From NCBI GenBank assembly GCA_042095835.1, contig JBELML010000003.1, positions 1 to 64,000 on the forward strand: a stretch of 64,000 bases of DNA, given 5' to 3'. Positions 1 through 10,200 of the stretch are shown here, in pieces. This stretch comes from DATFKA01 sp042095835. Lineage in GTDB: Bacteria; Bacteroidota; Bacteroidia; Chitinophagales; Saprospiraceae. The notes below the pieces were generated by a model, which saw only the letters and a list, made by a program, of their open reading frames with translations, searched no databases and was not told the origin of the DNA. Each line of letters opens with the position of its first letter. The stretch's first letter is position 1. Made by a program: the position numbers and the translations under genes.

Positions 1-2
1 AT

Positions 3-1553
3 TTACTTCTTTAAAGCAGAAACTTGTTGATTTAATTCGGGCGCCATTACCTCGAAGTCTTTTACTACTTCTGCCAACCTTTCGGGATTAGAGGATGCGA
101 GATTCTCTAACTCCGAAGGGTCTTCTTTGATATTATAAAGCTCCCACGGTCCTCCATTCAGCCGCACAATTTTATAATCTCCACTCCGGAACATCCTGAA
201 TTTATCCAAACCAGAAATAAAGTAGGGTGGCTCTACGCGTTGCTCGCCCTTAAAAATGGGCATCAAGGACCGACCATGAACCGGCAGACTAGGCACACCA
301 GCAATACTATCTGGATAGTCTATTTCTAATACATCCAAAAAAGTAGGTAAGAGGTCTACCACATGCCCCACTTGGTCCGTAATTGTATTAGCAGCAATTT
401 TCTCAGGCCAATAAGCAATAAATGGCGTATGGGAACCACCCTCGTGACCACATTGCTTGTACTGACGAAAAGGCGTATTGCCCAGATTCGCCCAAGCCGC
501 ACGCTGACACCAATAGGAATCGGCAGGACCAGGTAAAACATCCGACTTGTTCGAATAGAAAGGACAGGCTCCATTATCCACTAAAAACATAATCAAGGTA
601 TTTTCTAGCTCTCCTTGCTTTTCTAGTTTTTGCAAAACGCGACCAATATTTTGATCCATGCGGTCAATAATTGCAGCGTAAACGGCCATCTCCAAATCCA
701 GGCTATCCTTTTTACCATCAGATAAACCTTCCCAAGGATAATAGTCGACATATTCTGGAATCAAAGGCCCTCTTAATTTATTTAAGCTCTTTTCTGCTGG
801 ACTCAATTGGGTATTAGCAGGCAATACACCAAGAGATTGCATACGATCGAATCGCTCCGCTCTCAGCTGATCCCATCCTTTTAAATACTGGCCTCTGTAT
901 TTCGCAATATCCTCTGGCCGCGCCTGTAATGGATAATGAGCCGCGTGGTAGGGTAAGTATAAAAACAGTGGATCATCTTTCTCAAAGGCTTCGTCCATCC
1001 AGCGCAGCGCATAGTCCGTAATGAAATCTGTTTTATACATTGGCGCTTGCTCATATTCAATCTGGGAGGGATCAATTTCTTTGCCTTCCAGGTAAAATGG
1101 GCGTTCGAATTGACCCGATGGAGGAAGGAAGTATTCGGTCGTAGCCCAAAAGTAGAAGGAATGGTCAAAAACATTTTCCGCCCGGCAATAGTCGGGCACC
1201 CAAGCATCAAAGTGCTCCTTCCCACTCATGACATTGAAGTAGCCCGCCTGCTTGGTAAGGTGCGCTAAATGGACTGCTCCATCGCCCCCATTATACAAAC
1301 CCGTAAGCATAGCTGAACGAGTAGGATTGCATTTGGCCATATTATAAAAAGTCTGAAAACGAAGTCCTTTTTCAGCTAAAAAATCAAGATGTGGCGTCTC
1401 AATCTCGCTCCCATAAGGGCCAATATCAGAGAAACCGATATCGTCCGCCATAATCAAAACAATATTGGGCCCTTTGTCGCTAGTGTCAACTGTCGTAGTG
1501 CAGCTTGTCGGCAGGATCGAAATAAGAATAATAAGGAATTTTAAAAATCGCAT
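3..1553 (-). CDS. Formylglycine-dependent sulfatase, lipoprotein
   Basis: Probable periplasmic or surface-anchored sulfatase (S1 family) that hydrolyses sulfate esters, most likely on glycans. The 516-residue product begins with a hydrophobic signal ending in a lipobox-like LPTSC (Cys18). The core follows at about 29-480: the metal-binding ADD (Asp37-Asp38) after the first strand and the sulfatase signature CNPTR (Cys75), whose Cys is the residue matured to formylglycine in this family. A later VDNG motif matches the C-terminal part of the metal site. The length is normal. The stop codon is at the left window edge, so the gene is complete. It lies 41 bases downstream of the T9SS-cargo gene on the same strand, so the two may be co-transcribed. 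The substrate cannot be read from the sequence, and a formylglycine-generating enzyme would have to be encoded elsewhere. Confidence 0.9.
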   Translation of the reverse strand: MRFLKFLIILISILPTSCTTTVDTSDKGPNIVLIMADDIGFSDIGPYGSEIETPHLDFLAEKGLRFQTFYNMAKCNPTRSAMLTGLYNGGDGAVHLAHLTKQAGYFNVMSGKEHFDAWVPDYCRAENVFDHSFYFWATTEYFLPPSGQFERPFYLEGKEIDPSQIEYEQAPMYKTDFITDYALRWMDEAFEKDDPLFLYLPYHAAHYPLQARPEDIAKYRGQYLKGWDQLRAERFDRMQSLGVLPANTQLSPAEKSLNKLRGPLIPEYVDYYPWEGLSDGKKDSLDLEMAVYAAIIDRMDQNIGRVLQKLEKQGELENTLIMFLVDNGACPFYSNKSDVLPGPADSYWCQRAAWANLGNTPFRQYKQCGHEGGSHTPFIAYWPEKIAANTITDQVGHVVDLLPTFLDVLEIDYPDSIAGVPSLPVHGRSLMPIFKGEQRVEPPYFISGLDKFRMFRSGDYKIVRLNGGPWELYNIKEDPSELENLASSNPERLAEVVKDFEVMAPELNQQVSALKK

Positions 1554-1594
1554 ATGTTTTTAGCTTTATATTTCAGGAGATCAATAACTTATCA

Positions 1595-2875
1595 CTAACG
1601 CATCAACAGTACTTCGCCAGAATGTTGTTCCGACTTTTGTAAACCTTCCTCATCTCCGAGCTCATATTGCATTTGCCATAGATAGAGACCTGGAACAGCA
1701 GCCTGAGTCTTCACATAACCATCCCAACCTATTGAGGGATCATTGGTTTGAAAAACTAAAGCACCCCAGCGATTGAAAACCTTAAAAGTAAAATTGCTTA
1801 GTGGTAATTGAGCTTCTACGTAGGGCAGCAATACATCATTGAGGCCATCAAGATTCGGAGAAAAAGCATTAGGTACATATACTTTTGTAGCGCAGACCTC
1901 CTTATCTACTCTTATCCTTATAGGTACATCGACACAAGGCAATTCCATAGTCCCAAAATAGGTGCCAGTTGCAGAAATATTGCGAACAGAGGTACCTGCT
2001 TGGTCATTCCAGAAGAAATTTGCCCTTTTTCTGATAGGCAAATCAATAAATTGTACAAGATCGACGGTGACTTCTTCTTGGCATAGTTCAATGAGGGTAT
2101 CTATTTCATTTGGAATCTCAATAAGTTGCACCTCGTCCAGGGCATGGCCAAAAGCATATCTAAATGCATTATCAGTTGCATTGAGGCAGCGATTTTCCAT
2201 TTGGGTTTGATAGTTATTCCCCATGATGGAGATATGCTGCTCTCCACCTTTCGCTTGAAAGCAATCCCAATAGGTTCGCCAACGCTCATTCCTGAACAAA
2301 GGATCATCGACAATTGCTTTAGTACTCAATAAGATCTCCCCTTCATAGAATAATTCCGTGAGTAAGGGTGGCGAATAGGTCAAATCAGAAGAATAGCCCC
2401 CTTCAATACGCCTATTTGCAAAGCGAATCTCCATATAATGCTTGGGGAAAGGATCGCAATCGCGCCAAGGCATCAATGCAAAATGGGAAGTATCAAAGTT
2501 GTAAAAACCCATTTCAAAGAAATAATAATGATCCGCTTTCAGTGTTTGGTTGAGTTCTTGAGCAATACCCTCGGTGGTATAAAAACCATTGGCCCGCAAA
2601 GTGCCTTCAAATGAAATATATCCGTTACCAGCGTAGGGAACCAAATCGGTGTCCATAGCTACAATGTAGGGAGCCAAGTTGGGGTCTGGCGGGCAAGCGG
2701 TATGCATCCAATAAGCGTCAGCTCCTGTGACATACCAACCTTTATTTTCTACAAAGGCATTGATGGGACTTTCTAGGCATTCAAAATCTTCAAAACTGTG
2801 ATTATTGATCAAGTTCTGAGAATAGCTGTAAAAAGAAAAGCAAATAAGCACAAGGATAAGCGTAGTTTTATCCAT
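1595..2875 (-). CDS. Secreted protein with T9SS/gliding-motility C-terminal domain
   Basis: A 426-residue exported protein with an N-terminal signal peptide (cleavage near residue 19, YSQ). Residues about 332-426 form the CHU_C / type B T9SS sorting domain: it opens with VPNAFSPN, has the FNRWG core, WDGY, and ends in a short basic tail after GEVLLMR. That domain directs passage through the type IX secretion system and surface attachment in Bacteroidota. The central region (about 20-330) has several Cys and aromatic residues and looks like a beta-sandwich or lectin-like adhesin domain, but I do not recognise a named family. It lies upstream of the sulfatase in the same direction and is divergent from the DUF2279 gene at 2985. 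The role is probably adhesion or binding at the cell surface (inference). Confidence 0.85.
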   Translation of the reverse strand: MDKTTLILVLICFSFYSYSQNLINNHSFEDFECLESPINAFVENKGWYVTGADAYWMHTACPPDPNLAPYIVAMDTDLVPYAGNGYISFEGTLRANGFYTTEGIAQELNQTLKADHYYFFEMGFYNFDTSHFALMPWRDCDPFPKHYMEIRFANRRIEGGYSSDLTYSPPLLTELFYEGEILLSTKAIVDDPLFRNERWRTYWDCFQAKGGEQHISIMGNNYQTQMENRCLNATDNAFRYAFGHALDEVQLIEIPNEIDTLIELCQEEVTVDLVQFIDLPIRKRANFFWNDQAGTSVRNISATGTYFGTMELPCVDVPIRIRVDKEVCATKVYVPNAFSPNLDGLNDVLLPYVEAQLPLSNFTFKVFNRWGALVFQTNDPSIGWDGYVKTQAAVPGLYLWQMQYELGDEEGLQKSEQHSGEVLLMR

Positions 2876-2926
2876 AATAGTCGGGGATTGACGAATCTCT
2901 TTGCGGTATTTAAATTAAGAAAATAC

Positions 2927-2958
2927 TTGGTTTTTATTAGCTATTTCAATTAGTTTCG
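2927..2958 (+). promoter_or_regulatory. Candidate Bacteroidota promoter of the 2985 gene
   Basis: TTG at 2927-2929 is followed after 21 bases by TAGTTTCG at 2951-2958, one mismatch from the Bacteroidota sigma-ABfr -7 box TAnnTTTG at about the expected spacing. The start codon is 27 bases further on. This is the best two-box match I found in the window. Confidence 0.5.
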
Positions 2959-2984
2959 TTTCAGCATCCGCACAATCCCAAAAA

Positions 2985-3995
2985 ATGAATATTTACATTT
3001 CTCGATCATCCCGGAAAATCATTCTGTTTTTAGCCTTCATTTATTTAGGAGGGCTATCCTTATCTGGACAGAGTAGTAACTTTTGGATACCGTCTGACAC
3101 CATCAACAAATCACGATTATGGTTGGTCGCAGGGGGAGGAGGTTTGGCCTACACTGCCGCGTCTATTGGCTTATACGAAATCTGGTATAAACAGTACCCC
3201 AGATCCAACTTTCAGTTCTTCGATGATTGGGGTGAATGGGAAAACATGGATAAATGGGGCCACGCTATGACCGCCTATACCGAGAGTTTTCTGGCTTACA
3301 AAGGAGCGCGATGGGTGGGCTTCGAGCAAAAGTCTGCGGTATGGATAGGAGCTGGAGTAGGTACTTTATTACAAACAACGGTAGAGGTAATGGACGGTTT
3401 CTCAGAGCGCTGGGGATTTTCCGTTTATGATTTTGCATTCAACACTGGTGGTGTAGGGCTTTTTGTGAGTCAAGAATTATTATGGCAGGAGCAGCGTATC
3501 CTTTTAAAAGTATCCAACACTCGTCCCAACTACTCGAGTAGTCCGATCACTAATCCTAGCAATGGGTTTACAGCCAGTCCACGCGAGGCCGCCTTTGATT
3601 TATTTGGCTCTAATTATGCCGAAGCCTTTTTAAAGGATTATAATGGAATGACCATTTGGGCTACTGTCACGCCTTATTCCTTTTTATCTCCGCAACAAAA
3701 AGAACAAACTTGGGTACCTGCTTGGCTCGGTGTATCTCTTGGAATAGGCGCTGATGGTATATATGGTGCCTATGGCAATGTCTGGACCGCCCCGAGTGGT
3801 GATCGTCTTCCGCTTTTAGACATCGAGCGGTATAAACAATATTATCTTTCTCTGGATATTGATACTGGCCGTATACGTACCAAAAGTCCTTTCCTAAAAA
3901 CCGTCTTCTCCGTTATCCGATGGATTAAAATACCTGCTCCCACCTTGGAGTGGAATACAAAAGGGCAGCTTATTTTTCACCCGATCTACTGGTAA
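2985..3995 (+). CDS. DUF2279 family exported protein
   Basis: A 336-residue protein with an N-terminal signal or anchor segment (about residues 10-29, ending LSGQ). The middle contains the features of the DUF2279 family (predicted periplasmic or membrane proteins common in Bacteroidota): a conserved MDKWGHAMTAY segment, a hydrophobic glycine-rich helix around AVWIGAGVGTLL, then EVMDGFSERWGFS and a second hydrophobic helix (YDFAFNTGGVGLF). The His and Asp/Glu residues in the WGH and EVMDGF motifs are family-conserved, but no activity is established. The C-terminal half looks like a beta-rich domain. It stands alone on the plus strand, and a hairpin lies 58 bases after the stop. Confidence 0.75.
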   Translation: MNIYISRSSRKIILFLAFIYLGGLSLSGQSSNFWIPSDTINKSRLWLVAGGGGLAYTAASIGLYEIWYKQYPRSNFQFFDDWGEWENMDKWGHAMTAYTESFLAYKGARWVGFEQKSAVWIGAGVGTLLQTTVEVMDGFSERWGFSVYDFAFNTGGVGLFVSQELLWQEQRILLKVSNTRPNYSSSPITNPSNGFTASPREAAFDLFGSNYAEAFLKDYNGMTIWATVTPYSFLSPQQKEQTWVPAWLGVSLGIGADGIYGAYGNVWTAPSGDRLPLLDIERYKQYYLSLDIDTGRIRTKSPFLKTVFSVIRWIKIPAPTLEWNTKGQLIFHPIYW

Positions 3996-4052
3996 AGGGC
4001 TATCCTAACTTAGTCTGTTAGAAAGTGGATTTGATACGGCGAAGTCATCGAT

Positions 4053-4070
4053 CTAGCGAAAAATCGCTAG
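4053..4070. other. Perfect 7-bp hairpin downstream of the DUF2279 gene
   Basis: CTAGCGA / TCGCTAG arms with an AAAA loop. There is no T-run on the plus side, so it is not a typical intrinsic terminator. The rest of 3996-4249 shows no recognisable gene. Confidence 0.5.
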
Positions 4071-4249
4071 TTGCGCGCCATTTTAGACAAAAAATTGAAA
4101 GGCCAAGGCAACCTATTACCAAGCGACAACGTTTTTCAGGTGGATTTTAAAGCTATTATTAATACGTCTTGCAAAACCTCTGGGCATTAATCCGACTGAA
4201 AACACAAGAACTACCTGCTCAGGAGCTATGACAACAAATACTCAACAAC

Positions 4250-4510
4250 GTGGTCTCTAATACAACTTTTCAAACCAGCACCGAAGATCGTGTGATCGAA
4301 GCTGTGGCATGGGAGCTCAATATTCCAGCTACGATGCTCAACCCTTATACCGACCTTACCGAAGACCTCTACCTTGATACACTAGACAAAGATTTGGTCA
4401 TCGCTCAACTTGAAAGAAACTTCAATGTTGTTTTGAGTCTTGAGGAAGTAGCTCAGATTGAGACCATCAGAGATATGTCTCATTTGATCCAAACACACGC
4501 AGTTTCATAA
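4250..4510 (+). CDS. Acyl-carrier-like protein with Thr at the carrier site
   Basis: An 86-residue acidic protein whose layout matches acyl carrier proteins: a first helix (EDRVIEAVAWEL), the loop with DLTEDLYLD, helix II (DKDLVIAQLERNF) and helix III near the end. In normal carriers the start of helix II is D-S-L, where Ser takes the 4'-phosphopantetheine arm. Here the codons read GAT ACA CTA, so it is D-T-L and the attachment Ser is replaced by Thr. It may therefore be a carrier fold used without the prosthetic group, or one modified unusually. The frame opens only after a TGA at 4229-4231, so the first available start is GTG at 4250. An ATG at 4228 with AGGAG just before it is in another frame and encodes only ten residues. 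No fatty-acid or polyketide genes are adjacent. Confidence 0.7.
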   Translation: MVSNTTFQTSTEDRVIEAVAWELNIPATMLNPYTDLTEDLYLDTLDKDLVIAQLERNFNVVLSLEEVAQIETIRDMSHLIQTHAVS

Positions 4511-4715
4511 ATCAAAACTAGCACCACAAGGAATCTCAATTCCTATTCCCTCACAGGTTCCTTGTGGTTCCTTGGTTGTTATTTACTAAGATTTCGTACC
4601 TTCCCATTGAATGCAATTTATTCAATGAAGTTGTCTAAGGTTTTCTGTTGCAGGCGAGAAAACAGTATTTTGATAGCCCAACAAGGAAATTTTAAACAGC
4701 TTCAATATCTATATT

Positions 4716-5321
4716 ATGGCTTCATCCAGGAAGGAGACCTTGAAGCAGGTAGCTTACGATCTTTCATTATCTTTTCATGAAAAAGATGATCATAATATCC
4801 TTCCCTATTTAAAGGGTTTCAAATTATTTAGGAAGGGTACTCGAAAGCGTATCTCCAATGTTCTATTCGAAGAGCATCCTATGTTGGAGTATAGGCTGTA
4901 TATCTTTGATTACAAATACACCATCCACGCAGGCAACTCCCACAAACGGTATAAACAGACGGTTTTCTTCGTTCAGTCCAAAAAGCTAGCCTTACCTTCT
5001 TTTTGGATGAAACCTGAGTCCTTTTTTCACAAGGTCGGAGAATTGTTAAAACTGACCAGCGATATAGACTTTGTGGATTATCCAGAGTTTTCTAAACAGT
5101 ATGAATTACAAAGTGAAGATGAGGATTATACACGGGCGACCATGAATGATCAAATCTTACATTTTTTCACAATCAATAAAAACTGGTCTTTGGAAGGTGC
5201 CAATTATTACATGATCTTTTACCAACATGATAAGTTCATCAAAGCACCTGGGATTAAAGATTTTTATAAAAAAGGGCTTCATCTGAAGCGTTTATTCAAA
5301 TTTGAGGATATAGGATTGTAA
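4716..5321 (+). CDS. Uncharacterised soluble protein
   Basis: A 201-residue protein without signal peptide or membrane segment. It is rich in aromatic and basic residues: a FDYKYTI strand, a QTVFFVQS strand, a LPSFWMKPESFFHKVG segment, then DFVDYPEFSKQY and a C-terminal LKRLFKF. These motifs resemble an uncharacterised family of cytoplasmic or peripheral proteins in which FDY..Y, QTV, LP.F.L.PE..F and YPEFSK are conserved (recognition from memory). No catalytic residues are evident. Its stop is 4 bases from the start of the DUF4105 gene, which makes co-transcription with that gene very likely. The start chosen is ATG at 4716; an overlapping 72-codon frame upstream (4562-4780) does not look coding. 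Confidence 0.65.
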   Translation: MASSRKETLKQVAYDLSLSFHEKDDHNILPYLKGFKLFRKGTRKRISNVLFEEHPMLEYRLYIFDYKYTIHAGNSHKRYKQTVFFVQSKKLALPSFWMKPESFFHKVGELLKLTSDIDFVDYPEFSKQYELQSEDEDYTRATMNDQILHFFTINKNWSLEGANYYMIFYQHDKFIKAPGIKDFYKKGLHLKRLFKFEDIGL

Positions 5322-5325
5322 AGCT

Positions 5326-6552
5326 ATGAAGCAGATCATCATTACTTGTACGCTACTATTATTACTGATCAGTACACCTACCCTTAGTCAACAATTATCA
5401 GATCAGGCTAAGATTAGCTTACTGACGATGGGCCCTACCCAAGAACTGTATAATCAATTTGGACATACCGCGATCCGAGTCCATGATCCTGTAAACGGGA
5501 TTGATGTATGCTATAACTACGGCACCTATAGCTTTGATACGCCCAACTTCTATGGCAAATTTGTAAGCGGCACTTTACCCTACATGCTAGCCGATACGCC
5601 TACCCGATTGGAGCTACGCTATTACCAACAAATTGGTAGAGGTGTGAAAGAGCAAGTTTTCAACATCACTCCCGAGGAAGCCAATCGCGTTTATGATTTT
5701 ATCTTGGAGAATTATAAAGAAGAAAATCGATTTTATCTCTATCATTTTTTCTATGATAACTGCGCCACCCGAATTCGTGATCTTTTCGAGGATGTGCTGG
5801 ATATACGGTTCCATTATCCCGGTAATGTGCTGCCTGAAAAAAAATCCTTTAGGCAATTATTGGATGAAAAAATAGAGATGACTCCCTGGAATGACTTTGG
5901 AATTGATTTTATTTTAGGAAGCCCGGCAGACCTTAGAGCGGGCTTTAGGGAGGAAATGTTCTTGCCTGATTACCTGTCCAAAAATATAGGTATGGCCACT
6001 TATAAAGGCAAGCCATTGTTAAGTCCTCCGGTCACTTTAGTAGAGCATAGTATTGAGGTGGGTTCCAAAAGCTTCTTGACGCCTTTTAATGTCTTCGGCA
6101 TACTATTCCTACTGACCCTTCTTTTGACCTTTCGTGGATCTGAGAAATTAAAAAAGCGTTTCGATTTAGGGATGTACAGTATTCTGGGTTTTTGTGGTTT
6201 ATTTTTGCTGTTCATGCGCTTAGGAACAGACCATTTTACGACTTGGAAAAACTATAATATGCTGTGGGCCAACCCACTTTATGTTTTTGCCATTATCCAT
6301 TTCTTTTATCCCAAACCTTGGCTGCAATCTATTAAGTGGTTGATCCTTATCATGGCCTTCAACAATTTAGTGATCTCCGTATTCCCTCCACAAGATTTTC
6401 ATGTGGCGATCTACCCTATTTTGGGGATTGTCATTACGCGACTGATGGACAATATGGACATTTGGGCAGGTGTCAAAAATCGCTTTGAACCCACAAAAGG
6501 TGAGCAATCAGCAAGTGGATCGGCATCACTACCTCTCCTAGAAGAAGAATAG
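5326..6552 (+). CDS. DUF4105 domain integral membrane protein
   Basis: A 408-residue protein with a signal peptide (about 1-21), an extracytoplasmic DUF4105 domain (about 25-200) and a C-terminal block of about four to five membrane helices (about 253-390). DUF4105 hallmarks are visible: QFGHTAIRV (His47), YGTYSFD, and YDNCATRIRD (Cys146). A His before a Cys in a domain of this size resembles circularly permuted papain-like (NlpC/P60-LRAT) folds, so a thiol hydrolase or acyltransferase acting at the envelope is possible, but this is inference. The tail is acidic and Ser-rich. It starts 4 bases after the preceding gene. The stop codon abuts a perfect hairpin (6552-6571), and a second hairpin follows. 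Confidence 0.8.
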   Translation: MKQIIITCTLLLLLISTPTLSQQLSDQAKISLLTMGPTQELYNQFGHTAIRVHDPVNGIDVCYNYGTYSFDTPNFYGKFVSGTLPYMLADTPTRLELRYYQQIGRGVKEQVFNITPEEANRVYDFILENYKEENRFYLYHFFYDNCATRIRDLFEDVLDIRFHYPGNVLPEKKSFRQLLDEKIEMTPWNDFGIDFILGSPADLRAGFREEMFLPDYLSKNIGMATYKGKPLLSPPVTLVEHSIEVGSKSFLTPFNVFGILFLLTLLLTFRGSEKLKKRFDLGMYSILGFCGLFLLFMRLGTDHFTTWKNYNMLWANPLYVFAIIHFFYPKPWLQSIKWLILIMAFNNLVISVFPPQDFHVAIYPILGIVITRLMDNMDIWAGVKNRFEPTKGEQSASGSASLPLLEEE

Positions 6553-6571
6553 ACCAGGCGAATGCCTGGTC
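6552..6571. other. Perfect hairpin overlapping the stop codon of the DUF4105 gene
   Basis: Eight-base arms GACCAGGC / GCCTGGTC with a GAAT loop. The first base is the G of the stop codon TAG. No T-run follows, so it may stabilise the 3' end rather than terminate. Confidence 0.55.
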
Positions 6572-6605
6572 CGATCATTAAACACACTAAAATCGTTAAA
6601 AAAAC

Positions 6606-6625
6606 AGTATAGGAGACCCTATACT
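6606..6625 (+). terminator. Hairpin terminator candidate after the DUF4105 gene
   Basis: Arms AGTATAGG / CCTATACT (8 bp, perfect), loop AGAC, preceded by an A-run and followed by TCTCTTTAAAA. It is the more terminator-like of the two hairpins after the gene. Confidence 0.55.
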
Positions 6626-7247
6626 TCTCTTTAAAATTAGGTTATTTGGTTATTTCGGACTTTGTATGAATTTGATCTTAAATAAAGAAATACTCTTTCA
6701 ATTTCCCAAAAAAATCGATGAGGGATTCTAATCTGTATATATCTTTATTTACAACGGCTATCAAGCACCTTTTATTTAAAATCTAGCTACTACAGTATCT
6801 AGGCACCTAGCCTAAGATCATCGTCTAAGCTTAAAGCGATGAAGCCATTCCCATTACATTTTTAGTAAAAGTGACTCTAATAGGTGTAATGACTAGCAGA
6901 AAGAGGGGTTTTACAGCCTTTTATAGATTAAATATTAGCATAAATTATATTCGTCAAGACCTTAGACAATTACAGATTAAAACCTTAAATTTGGCATAAC
7001 GTTTCCCTCCGCGTTGGTTAGATTGTAAACTGACCTTTTTTCTACTGGTATATAGGTATAATTACATCCTTTAGGATAACCTCCCACATAACTTCATTGA
7101 AAAATAAGGCGTGTAGCGTAAAAAATCTATGCAATGTAAGCAGCTTACGTTCCTAGGTTTTATTCACAAAAATTTATTACACCCAAGAGAGAAAACTATT
7201 GAGCTTATGTGGGTCCTCATAAAATGGGGACTAGAAATTGGCAAATT
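6626..7247. other. AT-rich intergenic region with one -7 box
   Basis: About 620 bases without a convincing gene. TAAATTTG at 6986-6993 is an exact match to the Bacteroidota -7 box, but no TTG lies at the right distance upstream. If used, the following propeller gene would have a leader of about 250 bases. No tRNA, repeat or small ORF stands out. Confidence 0.4.
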
Positions 7248-10200
7248 ATGAGAAAACTACTGTGGCTGCTAGGCTTGGTTCTAGTAGGATGCCTAGTGAC
7301 TAGTTTCCAAAATGATCTAGTCGCGCAGCCCCAAAACAATGATCAAAACCAAGAAGACTTCCTCTTCAATGAAGGGATCTTCCATGCTATGCATTGGCGC
7401 AATATTGGCCCCTTCCGAGGTGGCCGCTCCAACTGCGTAAGCGGTATCCCAGGTGATCCACTCACTTATTTTATGGGCACTGTCGGTGGTGGTGTCTGGA
7501 AGACAGCAGACGCCGGCATCAGTTGGATCAACATTTCAGATGGTTACTTCCAAAGCTCATCTATTGGTGCTATTGCTATTGCGCCCTCTAATCCAAACAT
7601 TATTTATGTCGGTACAGGAGAGCATGCCGTACGCGGTGTGATGTCCTCTCCTGGAGATGGCCTTTACAGATCTGATGATGGTGGCCAGAGTTGGACCCAT
7701 ATTGGCCTTGCAAAAACTCAACATATTTCCAAAATCCTGGTCGATCCTCGCCATCCTGAGCACCTCTGGGTGGCCGCTCAAGGAGCCACTTTTGGTAAAA
7801 GTAGGCATCGCGGCGTATTCAAATCAGAAGATGGTGGTCAAAATTGGACACATGTCCTTTATGCTAATGAGACGAGTGGAGCAGCAGATTTAAGTATCAA
7901 TCCTGAAAACCCCAGGATTATGATTGCTACACTCTGGGATCACCAAAGAACAGCTTGGTCTATCCGTAGTGGCGGCCCAGGGTCGGGCATCTATCGATCA
8001 ACTGACGGTGGTAATAATTGGGAGAAACTGAGCAGCGGCCTACCTACAGAAATAGGTAAAGCTGGTGTTGCTTATTCTCCAGCCAATCCCAATGTCATTT
8101 ATGCCAATATTGAAGCCAAGCAAGGCGGTGTCTACCAATCAGAAGATGGCGGAGATAGCTGGACCTACCTTTCAAATGATCCTAGAACTACCGGCAGAGC
8201 TTGGTATTACTCCAAAATAGTAGCTTCTCCTCACAATGAACAAGCTTTTTATGTGCTCAATGCGCCGCTACTGTATTCTGCTGATGGAGGAAACAGTTTT
8301 GTCTCTATTGATAATCCGCATACCGATCAACACGACTTATGGATCAATCCAGACAATCCAAAGAATATGATTTTGGCTAATGATGGAGGAGCAACCATCA
8401 CTTTTAATGGTGGCCTTTCCTGGTCGACACAAATCAACCAATCTACCGCTCAGCTCTATCGAATAGCAGCCGACAATCAAGAACCTTATAATTTATACGC
8501 AGCTCAACAAGACAACACCAGTTTTAAGATTCCTAGCCGAACTTTTAAACAAGGGATCGGTCCCAATGACTTGAGCGTGATCAACTTTGGAGAAAGTGGT
8601 TTTATTAGTCCACATCCAGCTAATGACCGGTATATTTTTGGCACCAACTACCTTGGCAATATTGGTATGTTCGATCAACAAACAGGTGCTTTACACGATA
8701 TCATGGCCTACCCTATTTCCAATTTGGGTAAACAAGCTGTCGACCATAAATATCGTTTCAATTGGAATGCTCCCATGCTACACAATCCACTGGAAGCAGA
8801 TCTTATTTATCATGGAGCCAATCATCTCCTAAAATCAAGAGACAATGGTCTTTCCTGGCAGGAAATCAGCCCAGATCTCACGAGAGATGACCGCAACAAA
8901 CAGGGACTTGGTGGCTATCCCTTCACCAACGAAGGCGCGGGTGCTGAAGTGTATAATACGATCTCCTATATTTCCTGTTCCAAGTTTAACAAAAATGAAA
9001 TATGGGTGGGTACAGACGATGGCCTTCTGCACTTGACCCACGATGCAGGCAAAACCTGGGACAACATCACTCCACCTTCTTTACCAGAAGCCTATATCAA
9101 TGTAGTGGAAGTATCTCCGCATCAAGCAGGTACGGCGTTCATCGTGGCATACAGGTACAAATTCAATGATTTCCAGTCTTATGTATACAAGACAAGTGAT
9201 TATGGAAATCATTGGGAGAAAATCACTAAAGGGCTTTCTCAGGAGAACTTTGCAAGGGTACTCCGACAAGATCCTGCCAATCCAGCTATTTTATATTTAG
9301 GTACAGAAAATGGCCTCTACATTTCATTTAATCAAGGTACAAATTGGCATCCCTTTCAGCTTGACCTACCGATTTGTAGTATTACGGATGTCCTTATCAA
9401 AAATCAGGACTTAATCGTTGCTACAGCAGGGAGAGGAATATGGATTCTTGACAATATTGCTCCTATCCAGCAAAGTGGAGGCATCATTGAGGAAGAAAAA
9501 TTACATTTATTTAAGCCCTCCCTTGGTATACGTCATCACAGCGAGGAGCCCCAATTCTCTGATACTTACTTGGGAGAAAATCCTTCATGTGGTATTTCAT
9601 TAGACTATCATCTTCCTGAATCCAATATTGATGCGCCATTAATTTTGTCGATTTATAATGAGAAAGATCAACTCGTAAGGCACTATAGAAGTGAAGAAGA
9701 TAGCCTCCAGCAGAAGTCCTTCGAATTTGGCCCCCTGTTACCTAAATTAAGAGGTGTCAATCGCTTCTATTGGAATCTTAGAGGCACTTCTCTACCTGGG
9801 ATTATTGGTCAGCAGACCACTGGCGATTATAGAGGTAGTATTGTTCCTCCCGGAGTCTACACGATCAAGTTAAGTAATGGTGAAGATTTCTCTGAACAGC
9901 AGGTGGTGATTAAGCCTGATCCTCGCTTAGCTCTAGAATGGAAAGATTATCAGCAACAAGCCGCCTTATTAGCAGAAATTGAAGGGCAACTTCGGGACAT
10001 CCACGATGCAGTCAACAAAGTACAAGTTGTACAAAACCAAATCAGCATCTTAGTGGATTTCCTGGAAAAATCTGAAGAGCATAAAGATTTAGTGGAAAAA
10101 GGGACCACAGCCATAAGCAAAATTGAAACCTGGAAAGCAAAGATCGTGCAAAACAAATGGCAGAGTACCCAAGACTTTATCAACTTCCCTGGAAAGATCA

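Noticed and set aside
4562..4780. 72-codon plus-strand frame overlapping the 201-residue gene
   Set aside because: Cys/Arg/Phe-rich composition without family similarity; overlaps the better supported start at 4716.
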